Assembly (NCBI RefSeq): GCF_001613165.1
Contig: NZ_BDBV01000028.1
Span: 1-53,450, forward strand
Direction of reading: 5' to 3'
Length of the DNA: 53,450 nt
Source: Nocardia mexicana NBRC 108244
Lineage (GTDB): Bacteria; Actinomycetota; Actinomycetes; Mycobacteriales; Mycobacteriaceae
The notes under the pieces were generated by a model, which saw nothing but the letters and a program-made list of their open reading frames with translations, was not told the DNA's origin and searched no databases. The first letter of the stretch is position 1; every line of letters begins with the position of its first letter. Position numbers and translations under genes: made by a program. Below, piece after piece: positions 28,551 through 38,517 of this stretch.

Positions 28551-29516
28551 TCATGTCGCGGTTGCCGCCGAGCGCAGGAAGAACATCAGGTTCGCCGGGC
28601 GTTCGGCCAGGCGCCGGACGAAGTAGCCATACCACTGGTCGCCGAACGGGACATACACCCGCACGTGCTGGCCCAGTGACACCAGCCGCTCCTGCTCGGC
28701 GGGCCGGATGCCGTAGAGCATCTGGAATTCGACGTCGTCGCGGCCGCGCCCCGCGGCGGTCGCCAGCAGTGCCGCCGCCTCGATCATCGCCGGATCGTGC
28801 GTGGCCACCATCGGATAACCCTTGCCCGCCATGAGGATTCGCAGACAGCGCAAATACGAGGCGTCGACCTCGCGCTTGCGCCGGAAGGCCACCGACTCGG
28901 GCTCGTGGTAGGCGCCCTTGCACAACCGGATGCGCGCGCCCTCATCGGCGAAGGCGCGGCAGTCGTCCTCGGTGCGCCGCAGATAGGCCTGCAGCACGGT
29001 GCCGACGGTATCGGGGTGGTCGCGGCGCAGTTCGCGGACGGTGCTCAGGGTGGCATCGGTGGTGGTGTGGTCCTCGGCGTCGAAGGTCACCCAGATACCC
29101 GCTGCCGCAGCCGCTTCCACGATGGTCCGGGCATTGTCCAGGGCCGGTGCCGAACCCAGCGACTGCCCCAGCGCGGAGAGCTTCACCGAGACTTCCAGCG
29201 GGCGTGCCCGGCCCCCGCCGGATTCGGCAGGAAGGGCGGCGAGCTCGGCGATCAGGGCCAGATACTCCGCCACCACCCGCCGCGCTTGGGCCGGGTCGGT
29301 GGTGTCCTCGCCGAGATAGTCGATGCTGACGAAGCGGTTGCGCCGCACCAGATCCCGCACGGATGCCAATGCCGCGGCGCGCGTGTCACCGGCGACGAAC
29401 CGATCGACGAGGCGCCTGGTCACCGGCATGCGCGTGATCCCGCGCTCGGCGCGCGGCGACCGTGCGGCGGCCAACAACGCGGGGCGCAGCGGGTTGGCGA
29501 GAACGGGAGCGCTCAT
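28551..29516 (-). CDS. pruB: Proline dehydrogenase (monofunctional)
   Basis: A 321-residue FAD enzyme that oxidises L-proline to pyrroline-5-carboxylate. Family motifs of the TIM-barrel: SVKLSALGQ, WVTFDAEDHTTTDATL, QAYLRRTEDDC, RIRLCKGAYHEP, YPMVATHDP and FQMLYGIR. The ATG at 29516 follows a perfect AGGAGG. It acts with the P5C dehydrogenase encoded immediately upstream on the same strand, giving glutamate. About 200 bases containing an inverted repeat separate the two genes. Confidence 0.94.
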   Translation of the reverse strand: MSAPVLANPLRPALLAAARSPRAERGITRMPVTRRLVDRFVAGDTRAAALASVRDLVRRNRFVSIDYLGEDTTDPAQARRVVAEYLALIAELAALPAESGGGRARPLEVSVKLSALGQSLGSAPALDNARTIVEAAAAAGIWVTFDAEDHTTTDATLSTVRELRRDHPDTVGTVLQAYLRRTEDDCRAFADEGARIRLCKGAYHEPESVAFRRKREVDASYLRCLRILMAGKGYPMVATHDPAMIEAAALLATAAGRGRDDVEFQMLYGIRPAEQERLVSLGQHVRVYVPFGDQWYGYFVRRLAERPANLMFFLRSAATAT

Positions 29517-29600
29517 GATGCCGTGCCTCCTTCTCGTACCTTCGGATCCGAGTAGTGCGCCGATGCGACACACGACGCACCGACTTCCCGGGGATGGATG

Positions 29601-29693
29601 CCACCCCGTCGTCCCGGCGAACGCCGGGATCGAGACCGGACATGGGCGCGTACGCCACCACTCGGTCCCGGCGTCGGCCGGGACGACGGGTGG
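29601..29693. repeat. Inverted repeat with 33-34 bp arms between pruA and pruB
   Basis: The arm 29601-29634 (CCACCCCGTCGTCCCGGCGA...) and the arm 29661-29693 are complementary with one indel and about three mismatches, around a 26-base loop. Each arm also contains a smaller hairpin, CCCGGCG-aa-CGCCGGG. It is a REP-like element inside a probable operon, where it may stabilise or partly terminate the upstream message. Confidence 0.75.
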
Positions 29694-29715
29694 CCGAGCG
29701 CGAACCGGCGCGTCA

Positions 29716-31368
29716 TCACCGCTCCTCCGGATCCGGGGCCTGGTGGGGGTATTCGTGGCTGGTCGGTGCCACGAAGGTCTCCTTGATCGAGCGGGGCGAG
29801 GTCCAGCGCAGCAGGTTGAGCGGGGAGCCCGCCTTGTCGTTGGTGCCGGAGGCGCGGGAGCCGCCGAACGGCTGCTGGCCCACCACCGCGCCCGTCGGTT
29901 TGTCGTTGACGTAGAAGTTTCCGGCCGCGAAACGCAGTGTGTCGCTCGCCTTGTCGATGGCGGCGCGGTCACGGGCGATGATCGCCCCGGTCAGCCCGTA
30001 GGCGGCGCCGGAGTCGACCAGGCGCAGCGCCTCGTCGAAGGCGTGGGCGCGTGAATCGTCGTACACGTGCACGGACAGGATCGGACCGAAATACTCCGTA
30101 CGGAAGGCCTCGTCGGCGGGATCGTCGCCGAGCAGCAGCGTCGGGGAGATGAAGTAGCCGACGCTGTCGTCGTAGGTGCCGCCCGCCGCGACGGTGAGGC
30201 CCGGGGTGGCCTTGGCCCGCTCGATCGCGGCGACATTGCGATCGAAGGCTCGCCGATCGATCACGGCCCCACCGAAATTCGCGAAATCGGTGACATCGCC
30301 GTAGGCCAGCGCGCCGACGCGGTCGATCAGCTCGTCGCCGATGCGATCCCACACCGATCGCGGGACGAATGCTCGCGACGCGGCGGAGCACTTCTGGCCC
30401 TGATACTCGTAGGCGCCGCGAATCATCGCGGTGGCCAGGACATCCGGATCGGCCGACGGGTGCACCAGGATGAAATCCTTGCCGCCGGTCTCCCCGACCA
30501 GCCGCGGATAGGTGCGGTAGCGGTCGATGTGTCCGCCGACCTCGCGCCACAGGTGCTGGAAGGTGCGGGTGGAGCCGGTGAAGTGGATCCCGGCCAGCCG
30601 CGGATCACGCAGCGCCACCTCCGAGACCTCCGGACCGTGCCCGTGCACGAGGTTGATCACGCCCGGCGGCAGACCGGCGGCCTCCAGCACCCGCATCGTG
30701 TAATACGCCGCCACGGCCTGGGTCGGCGAGGGCTTCCACACCACCGTGTTACCCATCAAAGCCGGTGCGGTGGGCAGGTTTCCGGCGATGGCCGTGAAAT
30801 TGAACGGGGTGATCGCGTAGACGAACCCCTCCAGCGGGCGGTAGTCGCTGCGGTTCCACACCCCCGGCCCCGACATCGGCTGCCCGGCGAGCAGCTGGCG
30901 CGCGAAGTGCACGTTGAACCGCCAGAAATCCACGAGCTCGCAGGGCGCGTCGATCTCGGCCTGGTAGGGCGACTTCGACTGCCCCAGCATCGTTGCGGCG
31001 GCGATGGTTTCGCGCCACGGTCCCGACAGCAGATCGGCCGCGCGCAGGAAGACCGCGGCCCGCTCGTCGAAAGGCAATGCGCGCCAGCCGGATGCGGCCT
31101 TGGCGGCCGTATCGACCGCATCGTGCACGTCACCCGGTTCGGCGACGCTGAAGCTGCCGAGCACCGCGGCGTGGTTGTGCGGCTGTACGACATCGACCCG
31201 CGCTCCGGTGCCGGCGCGGTGTTCGCCGTCGATCACGTGGCAGACCTCGGTGGGGGTCCCGGCCAGCTCGCGCAGCGCCGCCCGCAGCCGGGCGCGTTCC
31301 GGGGTGCCGGGCGCGTAGGAATTGACGGGCTCGTTGGACGGTGCGGGAACCGTGGTAATCGCGTCCAT
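29716..31368 (-). CDS. pruA: 1-pyrroline-5-carboxylate dehydrogenase
   Basis: A 550-residue NAD+-dependent aldehyde dehydrogenase converting P5C/glutamate semialdehyde to glutamate. The active-site Glu is E293 (LVGETGGKDF) and the nucleophile C327 (EYQGQKCSAASRAF); VVWKPSPTQAVAAYYTM is the NAD-binding strand and QPFGGSRASGTNDKAGS the family C-terminal motif. The ATG at 31368 is used; a longer frame to 31947 runs through the divergent regulator gene and is spurious. Divergent from the PucR-type regulator, the mycobacterial pruA/pruC arrangement. Confidence 0.95.
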   Translation of the reverse strand: MDAITTVPAPSNEPVNSYAPGTPERARLRAALRELAGTPTEVCHVIDGEHRAGTGARVDVVQPHNHAAVLGSFSVAEPGDVHDAVDTAAKAASGWRALPFDERAAVFLRAADLLSGPWRETIAAATMLGQSKSPYQAEIDAPCELVDFWRFNVHFARQLLAGQPMSGPGVWNRSDYRPLEGFVYAITPFNFTAIAGNLPTAPALMGNTVVWKPSPTQAVAAYYTMRVLEAAGLPPGVINLVHGHGPEVSEVALRDPRLAGIHFTGSTRTFQHLWREVGGHIDRYRTYPRLVGETGGKDFILVHPSADPDVLATAMIRGAYEYQGQKCSAASRAFVPRSVWDRIGDELIDRVGALAYGDVTDFANFGGAVIDRRAFDRNVAAIERAKATPGLTVAAGGTYDDSVGYFISPTLLLGDDPADEAFRTEYFGPILSVHVYDDSRAHAFDEALRLVDSGAAYGLTGAIIARDRAAIDKASDTLRFAAGNFYVNDKPTGAVVGQQPFGGSRASGTNDKAGSPLNLLRWTSPRSIKETFVAPTSHEYPHQAPDPEER

Positions 31369-31447
31369 GGCAGGAAATAAACCGCATCCGAGCGTGGCGG
31401 CAGTTGTCCTGCCCGACGAATTGCGGCCTGCGTTTTCGTCCGATTGA

Positions 31448-33115
31448 ATGAAGTGTGTGAACCGCTTCATATCCCTCTCGGAGCTGCTATCAGCGCTGAC
31501 CAGCGCCGTTGTCACGCTGGTCGACGCGCCCGCGGGCGAGGAGGTGGTGGTCGATTCCGTAGCGTTCATGGATGTCGACGATCTGGCCATGGATATGCCG
31601 CCGGGGCGGGCCCTGCCGGAGGTGTACCTGCAGGTCGGGGTCGGCGACGATGACGCGACGCGGTGGCTCCGGGATCTCGGCGAGCGCTGCCCCGCCGAGC
31701 ACCGCCCGCGAGTGGTGTTCTCCAAGAGCACGTCCACGCAGTTGCGGGCCATCGCGCACGATGCCGGTATCGCGCTGGTGGCGGTGCATCCGCACGCCCG
31801 GTGGGAAATGGTGCACGCGCTGATCGAGCGGATCACCGGGCACGGCGCCGGTCGGCGGGCGGCCGTGGCGTCCGCGCCCGCGCTGGACACCGACCTGTTC
31901 GGGCTGGCGCAGTCGGTGGCCGAATCCACCCGCGGGCTGGTCGTCATCGAGGACGACCAGTCGCGGGTACTGGCCTATTCGGCCGACAGCACCGCCTCCG
32001 CGGATACGGTGCGGCGGCTGTCGGTGCTCGGCCGGCAGGGCCCGGCCGGATACCTGCACTGGTTGCAGCGGGAGATGGTTTTCGATCGATTGCGCAATAC
32101 CGGTGACGCCGTGGAGGTTCCGGCCCAGCCGGAATGGGAGACGCGGCGCCGCATCGCGATCGGGATCCGGGAACCGGCGCGCGACGGCGTGCGCTCACCC
32201 ATGGTGCTCGGCACGATCTGGGTGCAGGAGGCGACCGAGCCGCTGCACGGCGACAGCGCCAAGGTGCTGCGTGGTGCGGCATCCATTGCGGGACGGGCGA
32301 TCTGGCGTACCCGCCAGGCGCCGACGACGGATGCGCTGCTGATTCAGCGGCTGTTCGGTGCGCACGGGGGCGACGTCGACCTCGCGGCCTTCGCCGATAC
32401 CTTCGGCATGGCGGCCGACGGCCGGGCGGCCGTGGTCGGGTTCGCGCGGCACGCGTCGCGGGAGTCGGCGGAGGAGGCGATGCATCGCGGGACGGTCACG
32501 CTTCGCCTGCACGCCAGCGCCTTTCGGCAGGACTGCGTGACGACCCGGATCGGTGACCGCCTGTATGTGCTGTTCCCCGAGCATCGCTCGGTCGACCGCG
32601 TCACGTCGTGGACGCGGCAGGTGATCGGACAGCTCGACGACCGCTCGGGGCTCACGCTGCGCGCGGCCATCGCCGCCCCCGTCGCCGGTCTCGGCGATGT
32701 CGCGCGGGCCCGCGCCGAGGTGGACCGGGTGCTCGACCGCACCGCGAATCTGCCTGCGGCCGAGCCGGTCACGACACTGGCTCACTCCCGCACCACCGTC
32801 CTGCTGGCCGAGATCCTCACCCTCATCGGCGACAACCCGCAGCTCCGCGACCCCCGCCTCGACACCCTGATCGACTACGACACCAAGTACTCCGCCGACC
32901 TGCGCGCCAGCCTCGACGCCTACCTGACCCACCGCGGCGACGTCCGCACCGCCGCCACCGAACTCCGCATCCACCCCAACACCCTCCGCTACCGAGTCCG
33001 CCGCGCCACCCAACTCATGGGCCTGGACCTCGACTCGGCCCCCGACCGGCTCCTCCTGGAGGTCCAGCTCGCGGTCCACCGCAACGCGAATACACCCGAA
33101 CGCCAAGGCAATTGA
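31448..33115 (+). CDS. pruC: PucR-family transcriptional activator of proline degradation
   Basis: A 555-residue regulator: an N-terminal PucR-type sensing domain (SLSELLSALTSAVVTLVDAP), a central GGDEF-like/CdaR region, and a C-terminal helix-turn-helix (YLTHRGDVRTAATELRIHPN, TLRYRVRRATQLMG). In M. tuberculosis the divergent PucR-type PruC (Rv1186c) activates pruAB in response to proline; the same gene order here supports that role. The 79-base gap with the pruA start would hold the shared operator. Symbol assigned from family and position, so moderately sure. Confidence 0.88.
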   Translation: MKCVNRFISLSELLSALTSAVVTLVDAPAGEEVVVDSVAFMDVDDLAMDMPPGRALPEVYLQVGVGDDDATRWLRDLGERCPAEHRPRVVFSKSTSTQLRAIAHDAGIALVAVHPHARWEMVHALIERITGHGAGRRAAVASAPALDTDLFGLAQSVAESTRGLVVIEDDQSRVLAYSADSTASADTVRRLSVLGRQGPAGYLHWLQREMVFDRLRNTGDAVEVPAQPEWETRRRIAIGIREPARDGVRSPMVLGTIWVQEATEPLHGDSAKVLRGAASIAGRAIWRTRQAPTTDALLIQRLFGAHGGDVDLAAFADTFGMAADGRAAVVGFARHASRESAEEAMHRGTVTLRLHASAFRQDCVTTRIGDRLYVLFPEHRSVDRVTSWTRQVIGQLDDRSGLTLRAAIAAPVAGLGDVARARAEVDRVLDRTANLPAAEPVTTLAHSRTTVLLAEILTLIGDNPQLRDPRLDTLIDYDTKYSADLRASLDAYLTHRGDVRTAATELRIHPNTLRYRVRRATQLMGLDLDSAPDRLLLEVQLAVHRNANTPERQGN

Positions 33116-33121
33116 CCACCG

Positions 33122-33616
33122 TCAGCGCTCCAGCCCCGGCCCTTCGATGTCGAGCCACAGCCAGCGCTCCTGCGCAACCTCCCGCGCCTGCTGCCGTCGC
33201 CGCGTCTGTTCGGCCTCCCGCTGTTGTTCGACCGTGCGCAGTTCCATCTCCGCCAGCAGGTGGATGTCGTCGCGGTGACCCGCCTGTTCCAGGTCGCGCA
33301 GCAGGGCCCTGAGCTCACGCTCGACCGTATCGAACTGCGGTCCGGACAGCCCCGCGTGTATCAGCGACGACACCCGCCGTAATCGCTGTTCGAACCCTGC
33401 TCGCTCGGACCGCCGACGACGCTGTTCGGCCTCGGCGGTCCGGCTCATCCGATCCAACCGGTCGAACAGATTGCCGACCGTGGTTCCGTGCTCGGCGCTG
33501 CGATCCAGATCCAGTTCGACGGCCTCGACCTTGCGCCGAACGGCCTGCGCCGCCTCGAGCGTCGATACCGCCCGCACCTCGTCCAGCAGCGCCAGCAGAT
33601 GGTGAACCTCGACCAT
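33122..33616 (-). CDS. Hypothetical coiled-coil protein
   Basis: A 164-residue, highly charged, largely helical protein without a signal or membrane segment. Heptad-like stretches include VRRKVEAVELDLDRSAEHG, RTAEAEQRRRRSERAGFEQR and REAEQTRRRQQAREVAQE. No family recognised. The start at 33616 (ATG, MVEVHHLLALLDEVRAV) is taken because the frame upstream is the antisense of the lipase gene. It is convergent with the pruC gene and divergent from the lipase gene. Confidence 0.65.
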   Translation of the reverse strand: MVEVHHLLALLDEVRAVSTLEAAQAVRRKVEAVELDLDRSAEHGTTVGNLFDRLDRMSRTAEAEQRRRRSERAGFEQRLRRVSSLIHAGLSGPQFDTVERELRALLRDLEQAGHRDDIHLLAEMELRTVEQQREAEQTRRRQQAREVAQERWLWLDIEGPGLER

Positions 33617-33703
33617 CACGCCTCGATCCTTCGGCCCCTCGTTCAGCGTAGCCGCGTGACGGCCTAATGTGACCTGTATCGCACAGTAGTGGGAGGTTTG
33701 GTC

Positions 33704-34522
33704 GTGGCAGCGTCGCACGAGTGGAAGTTCCAGGGCGCCAACGGAACAATCGTCACCCGAGTCTGGCCGGGGAACCCGCCGTCGCGGTACGTAGCCGTGC
33801 TGGTGCACGGGTACGGGGAGCACATCGGGCGCTACGAGTACGTCGCCGACACCCTGACGCGGCATGGTGCCGCCGTGTACGGGCCGGATCACATGGGGCA
33901 CGGGAAGTCCGACGGTGAGCGCGTGGTCATCGAGGATTACGAGGGCGTCGTCGCGGATGTGCGGCGGGTGGAGGAGAAGGCGCGCGCCGACCATCCGGGG
34001 GTGCCGGTGGTGGTCATCGGGCATTCGATGGGCGGGATGATCGCGGCCCGGTACGCCCAGCGGTACGGCGACGGGCTCGCGGCGCTGGTGCTCTCCGGGC
34101 CGGTGATCGGATCCTGGACCGAGGCCACGTCACTGCTCGATCTGGACGAAATCCCTTATGCGCCTATCGATGTCACCACGCTCTCCAAGGATCCGGAGAT
34201 CGGCCGGAGCTATGCGGAGGATCCGCTCGTCTGGCACGGCCCGTTCAAACGACCGCTCCTCGAGGCCCTGTCCCGCTGCCTGGACACCATCAACACCGGC
34301 GGCGACCTCGGCGAACTCCCCACACTGTGGCTGCACGGCGAGGACGACCACCTGGTTCCCTTGCCCGCCAGCCGAATCGGCGTCGAACGCATCCGAGGCA
34401 AGCACCTCACCGAACGGCTCTACCCCGGTGCCCGCCACGAAATCTTCAACGAAACCAACAGGGACGAGGTCCTGGCCGATGTCACCACGTTCATCGACCG
34501 CACGCTGAGCGCACAGGCCTGA
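33704..34522 (+). CDS. Monoacylglycerol lipase-type alpha/beta hydrolase
   Basis: A 272-residue alpha/beta hydrolase close to mycobacterial monoglyceride lipase Rv0183. The oxyanion region is LVHGYGEH; the nucleophile S108 lies in GHSMGG; the acid is near D214 in HGEDDHLVP; the histidine is H245 in PGARHEIFNE. DPEIGRSYAEDPLVWHG is the lid region signature of the family. GTG at 33704 is preferred as GGGAGG precedes it by 7 bases. It hydrolyses monoacylglycerols, probably for lipid turnover. A repeat head follows its stop by 27 bases in the sense direction. Confidence 0.9.
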   Translation: MAASHEWKFQGANGTIVTRVWPGNPPSRYVAVLVHGYGEHIGRYEYVADTLTRHGAAVYGPDHMGHGKSDGERVVIEDYEGVVADVRRVEEKARADHPGVPVVVIGHSMGGMIAARYAQRYGDGLAALVLSGPVIGSWTEATSLLDLDEIPYAPIDVTTLSKDPEIGRSYAEDPLVWHGPFKRPLLEALSRCLDTINTGGDLGELPTLWLHGEDDHLVPLPASRIGVERIRGKHLTERLYPGARHEIFNETNRDEVLADVTTFIDRTLSAQA

Positions 34523-34548
34523 ACCCGGATCCGACATTGCTGCGACAC

Positions 34549-34694
34549 GGGATCCCGGCCAAAAGCACGCCGGGAATGACGATGCTCCGCACACCGGGAT
34601 AACGAGGGCCGCACGCCGGGATATCGAGGGCCGCACACCGGGATATCGAGGGCCGCACGCCGGTACGACCAGGGCCCGCACGCCAGGACGATCA
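34549..34694 (+). repeat. Composite repeat: head and five 22-bp units after the lipase gene
   Basis: A plus-oriented head (34549-34577, GATCCCGGCCAAAAGC then ACGCCGGGAAT) is followed by five 22-bp units, consensus CGCACRCCGGGATATCGAGG plus GC. A short CCCGGATCC at 34524-34532 may be the remnant of an inverted partner head. The array ends at the ileS terminator hairpin. Confidence 0.87.
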
Positions 34695-34726
34695 GGCGCC
34701 GGGTGGGTTGCAACCCGCCCGGCGCC
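34695..34726 (-). terminator. Strong hairpin terminator of ileS
   Basis: GGCGCCGGGTGGGTT (34695-34709) pairs with AACCCGCCCGGCGCC (34712-34726) with one T-G mismatch and a two-base loop, about 10 bases beyond the ileS stop. No U-tract. It may serve both ileS and the convergent lipase transcript. Confidence 0.75.
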
Positions 34727-34736
34727 TTCGCGACCG

Positions 34737-37700
34737 TCAGGCCTTGGTGACCGAGACCCGTACGCCCCCGACCACTTCGGCGGCGTCGGTGCCCGCGTCG
34801 CCGAAAGTCAGGGTGGTGGCGAGGATTTCGCCTGCGATCAGGTCGCGGTGGGTTTCGGCCCACTGCTTGCGGTCGGGCGGGACGTCCAGCACCACCGTGA
34901 TCCGGTCGGATACGTCCAGCCCGGCGGACTTGCGGGTTTCCTGCAGGTCGCGGATGAGGTCGCGGGCCCAGCCCTCGGCCTCCAACTCCTCGGTGACCTC
35001 CGAATTCAGCACCACCAGACCGGCGTTGCCGGGCAGGGCGGCGGTCGACTCGGGTTCGGCGGCGACCAGGCGCTGGGTGTACTCCTCCGGCAACAGATCG
35101 ATACCGGCGGCGCTGACCACGCCCTCGGCGCTCTCGGCCCAGTCCCCGGCCTTGACCGCCTTGATCACCGACTGCACGTCCTTGCCCAGCCGGGGTCCGG
35201 CGGCGCGCGCGTTCACGACCAGTTCGAAGCGGCCGTGGGCGGCGACGTCGGTCGTCAGATCCACCTTCTTGACGTTCACCTCGTCGGCGACCAGATCCGC
35301 GAACGGCGCGAGCCGATCGGCATCCGGTGCGGCGATGGTGAGTTCGGACAGCGGCAGCCGCACCCGCAGGTTCTGGGCCTTGCGCAGGCTCAGCGCCGTC
35401 GAGCACACGGCACGCACCTCGTCCATCGCCGACACCAGCTCCGGATCCTTCGGCAGCTCCGTCTCCCCCGGCCAGTCGGCCAGGTGTACCGAGCGGCCGC
35501 CGGTCAGCCCGCGCCAGATCACCTCGGTCACCAGCGGCAGCAGCGGCGCCGCCAGCCGCGTGGTCACCTCCAGCACGGTGTGCAGGGTGTCGATGCCGTC
35601 GCGGTCCTCCTCCCAGAACCGCGAACGCGACCGTCGCACATACCAATTGGTGAGCGCGTCGGCGAACGAGCGCAGCTCGTCACACGCCGCGGCGATGTCG
35701 TACACCTCGAGGGCCTCGGTGATCACATCCCGCGCCGACGCCAGCTTGGCCAGGATGTACCGGTCGAGCACGTGCGTCGAATCGGTGCGCCACGCACCGG
35801 GTTCCGACGCGTACAGCTGCAGGAACGTCCAGGCGTTCCACAGCGGCCGCAGCGCATGGCTGACGCCCTCGCGGATCCCGCGCTCGGTGACGACGAGGTT
35901 GCCGCCGCGGAGCACCGGCGACGCCATCAGGAACCACCGCATGGCATCGGAGCCGTCGCGGTCGAACACCTCGTTGACGTCCGGGTAGTTGCCCTTGGAC
36001 TTGGACATCTTCAGCCCGTCGTCCCCGAGCACGATGCCGTGCGCCACAGCGGTTTTGAAGGCCGGACGGTCGAACAGCGCGGTCGACAGCACGTGCAGGT
36101 TGTAGAACCAGCCCTTGGTCTGCCCGTTGTATTCGACGATGAAATCGCCTGGGCTGTGCGGCTTCACATCGTGCGTGCCCTCGAACCACTCCTTGTTCTC
36201 GAACGGGTAGTGCACCTGGGCATAGGGCATCGATCCGGACTCGAACCAGCAGTCCAGCACCTCGGGCACGCGCCGCATCACCGACTTCCCGGTCGGGTCA
36301 TCGGGATTCGGCCGTACCAGCTCGTCGATCGCCGGGCGGTGCATATCGGCCGGGCGCACACCGAAGTCGTGCTCCAGCTGGTCCAGGGAGCCGTAGACGT
36401 CGGTGCGCGGGTACTCGGGGTCGTCGGACACCCAGACCGGGATCGGGGCGCCCCAGTACCGGTTGCGGCTGATGTTCCAGTCGCGGGCGTTCTCCACCCA
36501 CTTGCCGAACTGGCCGTCGCGGATATGCCCCGGCACCCAGTTGATCTGCTTGTTCAGCTCCAGCATCCGGTCGCGGACCTTGGTGACCGCCACGAACCAG
36601 GACGGCACCGCCATGTAGATCAGCGGCTGCCCGGAGCGCCAGCTGTGCGGATAGGAGTGCTCGATCGTCTCGTGCCGCAACATCTTTCCGGCCGCCTTGA
36701 GGTCCTTGATGATGACCGGGTTGGCGTCGAACACCATCAGGCCCTCGTACGGCGGCACCATCGAGGTGAACTTGCCGCCCGGATCCAGCGGCTGCACCAG
36801 CTCGATGCCCGCCTCGGAGGCGACCGCCATATCCTCCTCACCGAAGGCCGGGGCCAGATGCACGACCCCGGTACCGGAGTCGGTGGTGACGTAGTCGGCG
36901 TTCAGCACCCGGAACGCGTTCGGGTGTCCGGCGAAGAAGTCGAACGGCGGCGTGTAGCGCAGGTCGGCCAGCGCGGCGCCCGCGTGCTCGGACAGCAGGT
37001 CCAGCGTCTCGCCCAGCTCGCGCCCGTAGTGCGAAACCCGCTCGGAGGCCAGCAGGTATCGCTTGCCGTCCTGCCCGCGCACGTGCGCGTAGGTGAGGTC
37101 CGGGTGCACCGCGATCGCGAGGTTGGACGGCAGCGTCCACGGCGTCGTGGTCCAGATCAGCGCGTTCGCACCGTCCAGCTCGCGCAGCGGATGATCGTCC
37201 GGAACGGACAGGGGCATGTCGACCGTGACCGCCGGGTCCTGGCGCATCCGGTAGGCGTCGTCGAGGCGCGCCTCCTGGTTCGACAGCGGCGTCTGCTCGT
37301 ACCAGCTATACGGCAGCACGCGGAAGCCCTGGTAGATCAGCCCCTTGTCGTACAGCGACTTGAAGGCCCACATGACCGACTCCATGTAGTCGGGATCGAG
37401 GGTCTTGTAGTCGTTGTCGAAGTCGACCCAGCGGGCCTGACGAGTCACATATGCGCGCCACTCATTGGTGTAACGCAACACAGACGATTTGCATGCGGCA
37501 TTGAATTCCGCGAGGCCCATCGCGTCGATCTGTGATTTGTCCGTGATACCGAGCTGCTTCTCCGCTTCGATTTCCGCGGGCAGGCCGTGGGTATCCCAGC
37601 CGAACCGCCGCTCCACCTTCTTGCCGCGCATGGTCTGGAAACGTGGGATCAAATCCTTCACGTACCCGGTGAGCAGGTGGCCGTAATGTGGCAACCCGTT

Positions 37701-37892
37701 GGCGAACGGCGGTCCGTCGTAGAAGACGAACTCGTCTCCGCCGGAACGGTTCTCGATGCTGGCGCGGAAGGTGTCGTCGGCGGCCCAGTACTCGAGCACC
37801 CGCTCCTCGAGGCGAGGGAACGACACCTGCCCACCGGCACCCAGATCCACGCGGGGGTAAGCGGCGCTGTTGCTGGAAGTCTCGTCCGCCAT
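34737..37892 (-). CDS. ileS: Isoleucyl-tRNA synthetase
   Basis: A 1051-residue class I synthetase charging tRNA-Ile. The HIGH signature is HYGH at 69-72 ([20 protein letters not shown]) and the KMSKS loop is [14 protein letters not shown]. An editing (CP1) domain lies between, with [10 protein letters not shown]. The C-terminus lacks an obvious zinc CxxC ribbon and ends with the IleS2-like domain, the type found in mycobacteria, some of which are less sensitive to mupirocin (class known; sensitivity here not tested). The ATG at 37892 follows the T-box leader. It closes the division-cluster strand. Confidence 0.96.
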   Translation of the reverse strand: MADETSSNSAAYPRVDLGAGGQVSFPRLEERVLEYWAADDTFRASIENRSGGDEFVFYDGPPFANGLPHYGHLLTGYVKDLIPRFQTMRGKKVERRFGWDTHGLPAEIEAEKQLGITDKSQIDAMGLAEFNAACKSSVLRYTNEWRAYVTRQARWVDFDNDYKTLDPDYMESVMWAFKSLYDKGLIYQGFRVLPYSWYEQTPLSNQEARLDDAYRMRQDPAVTVDMPLSVPDDHPLRELDGANALIWTTTPWTLPSNLAIAVHPDLTYAHVRGQDGKRYLLASERVSHYGRELGETLDLLSEHAGAALADLRYTPPFDFFAGHPNAFRVLNADYVTTDSGTGVVHLAPAFGEEDMAVASEAGIELVQPLDPGGKFTSMVPPYEGLMVFDANPVIIKDLKAAGKMLRHETIEHSYPHSWRSGQPLIYMAVPSWFVAVTKVRDRMLELNKQINWVPGHIRDGQFGKWVENARDWNISRNRYWGAPIPVWVSDDPEYPRTDVYGSLDQLEHDFGVRPADMHRPAIDELVRPNPDDPTGKSVMRRVPEVLDCWFESGSMPYAQVHYPFENKEWFEGTHDVKPHSPGDFIVEYNGQTKGWFYNLHVLSTALFDRPAFKTAVAHGIVLGDDGLKMSKSKGNYPDVNEVFDRDGSDAMRWFLMASPVLRGGNLVVTERGIREGVSHALRPLWNAWTFLQLYASEPGAWRTDSTHVLDRYILAKLASARDVITEALEVYDIAAACDELRSFADALTNWYVRRSRSRFWEEDRDGIDTLHTVLEVTTRLAAPLLPLVTEVIWRGLTGGRSVHLADWPGETELPKDPELVSAMDEVRAVCSTALSLRKAQNLRVRLPLSELTIAAPDADRLAPFADLVADEVNVKKVDLTTDVAAHGRFELVVNARAAGPRLGKDVQSVIKAVKAGDWAESAEGVVSAAGIDLLPEEYTQRLVAAEPESTAALPGNAGLVVLNSEVTEELEAEGWARDLIRDLQETRKSAGLDVSDRITVVLDVPPDRKQWAETHRDLIAGEILATTLTFGDAGTDAAEVVGGVRVSVTKA

Positions 37893-38131
37893 ATCGGGCA
37901 GTGGTCTCCTCGTGCCGACGCGCCGTGCTGGGCGCGTATCCGTGGGCACGGGGACGATCCTCGGCGCCGGTGCGCCGAGACCGCGGTACCACCCCGCTTG
38001 TCCGTACCAGGCTCGACGGGCACGGACCTCTCGTTGCGAGCTGTGACGGGCTCACCCGTTCGGTTCTACTGAGCGCGAACGCCGTTCTTCCGAAGACTCC
38101 CCGGTGATTGCCGGATCAATGCCATCTTACA
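37893..38131 (-). promoter_or_regulatory. T-box riboswitch for isoleucine, very short Stem I
   Basis: The leader contains the T-box sequence GGGGTGGTACCGCGG (complement of 37981-37995), which pairs with uncharged tRNA acceptor ends. About 120 bases upstream a tiny Stem I, CCGG-CAATCA-CCGG (complement of 38101-38114), exposes the specifier ATC at 38106-38108, an isoleucine codon, in its terminal loop. Downstream is the hairpin CTCGGCGC/GCGCCGAG (37960-37979), followed by GAGGAG (37906-37911) before the ATG. This is the actinobacterial ileS class thought to act on translation by hiding the Shine-Dalgarno; the mode here is inferred. Confidence 0.9.
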
Positions 38132-38137
38132 GGTTTG

Positions 38138-38143
38138 ATTGTA
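38138..38143 (-). promoter_or_regulatory. -10 element of the ileS T-box leader
   Basis: TACAAT on the minus strand, placed so that transcription would begin near 38131, a few bases before the T-box Stem I. No good -35 is visible. Confidence 0.55.
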
Positions 38144-38206
38144 GCCCGGACGGGCAATGTTATTTCCGGGCCCCAGCGGCGTGGCCCAGCCAGCCATGGA
38201 CAGGCC

Positions 38207-38416
38207 TCACCGCTTCGCATGCCGGCCGGGACGCGACGACGAATCGTCGTCGTCGGAGTCGCGCATCGACAGCGCACTCACCAGTAGCAGCACGGCACCG
38301 ATGACACACACCACGATGCAACCCCACGCCCAGATCACCGAGCCGGTGGTGAGTGCGGTCACCAGCAGGGCGAATCCGATCGCGGCCAGGACGAGCGTCA
38401 GGACGAGCATGGTCAC
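38207..38416 (-). CDS. Small two-helix membrane protein
   Basis: A 69-residue protein (67 if the ATG at 38410, which has GGGGG 5 bases upstream, is used instead of GTG at 38416). Two hydrophobic segments (about 3-21 and 27-48) are followed by an acidic then basic tail: SALSMRDSDDDDSSS, PGRHAKR. Located between wag31 and ileS on the same strand. Function unknown; small proteins of this type are common at this position in mycolata. Confidence 0.72.
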   Translation of the reverse strand: MTMLVLTLVLAAIGFALLVTALTTGSVIWAWGCIVVCVIGAVLLLVSALSMRDSDDDDSSSRPGRHAKR

Positions 38417-38517
38417 CCCCTAGGCGGGCCAGGTGGCTCGACGAACCTGCAGACCACACGACTGCGCTGCGCGCCGATCCCGGGACTGCCTCGGAGCCGA
38501 CGAGCATCCGAACGGAA

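Noticed and set aside
29716..31947. A 743-residue form of the P5C dehydrogenase
   Set aside because: The extra N-terminus is antisense to the PucR-type gene and is compositionally unlike the enzyme; the family start MDAITTVPAPSNEPVNSYAP is at 31368.
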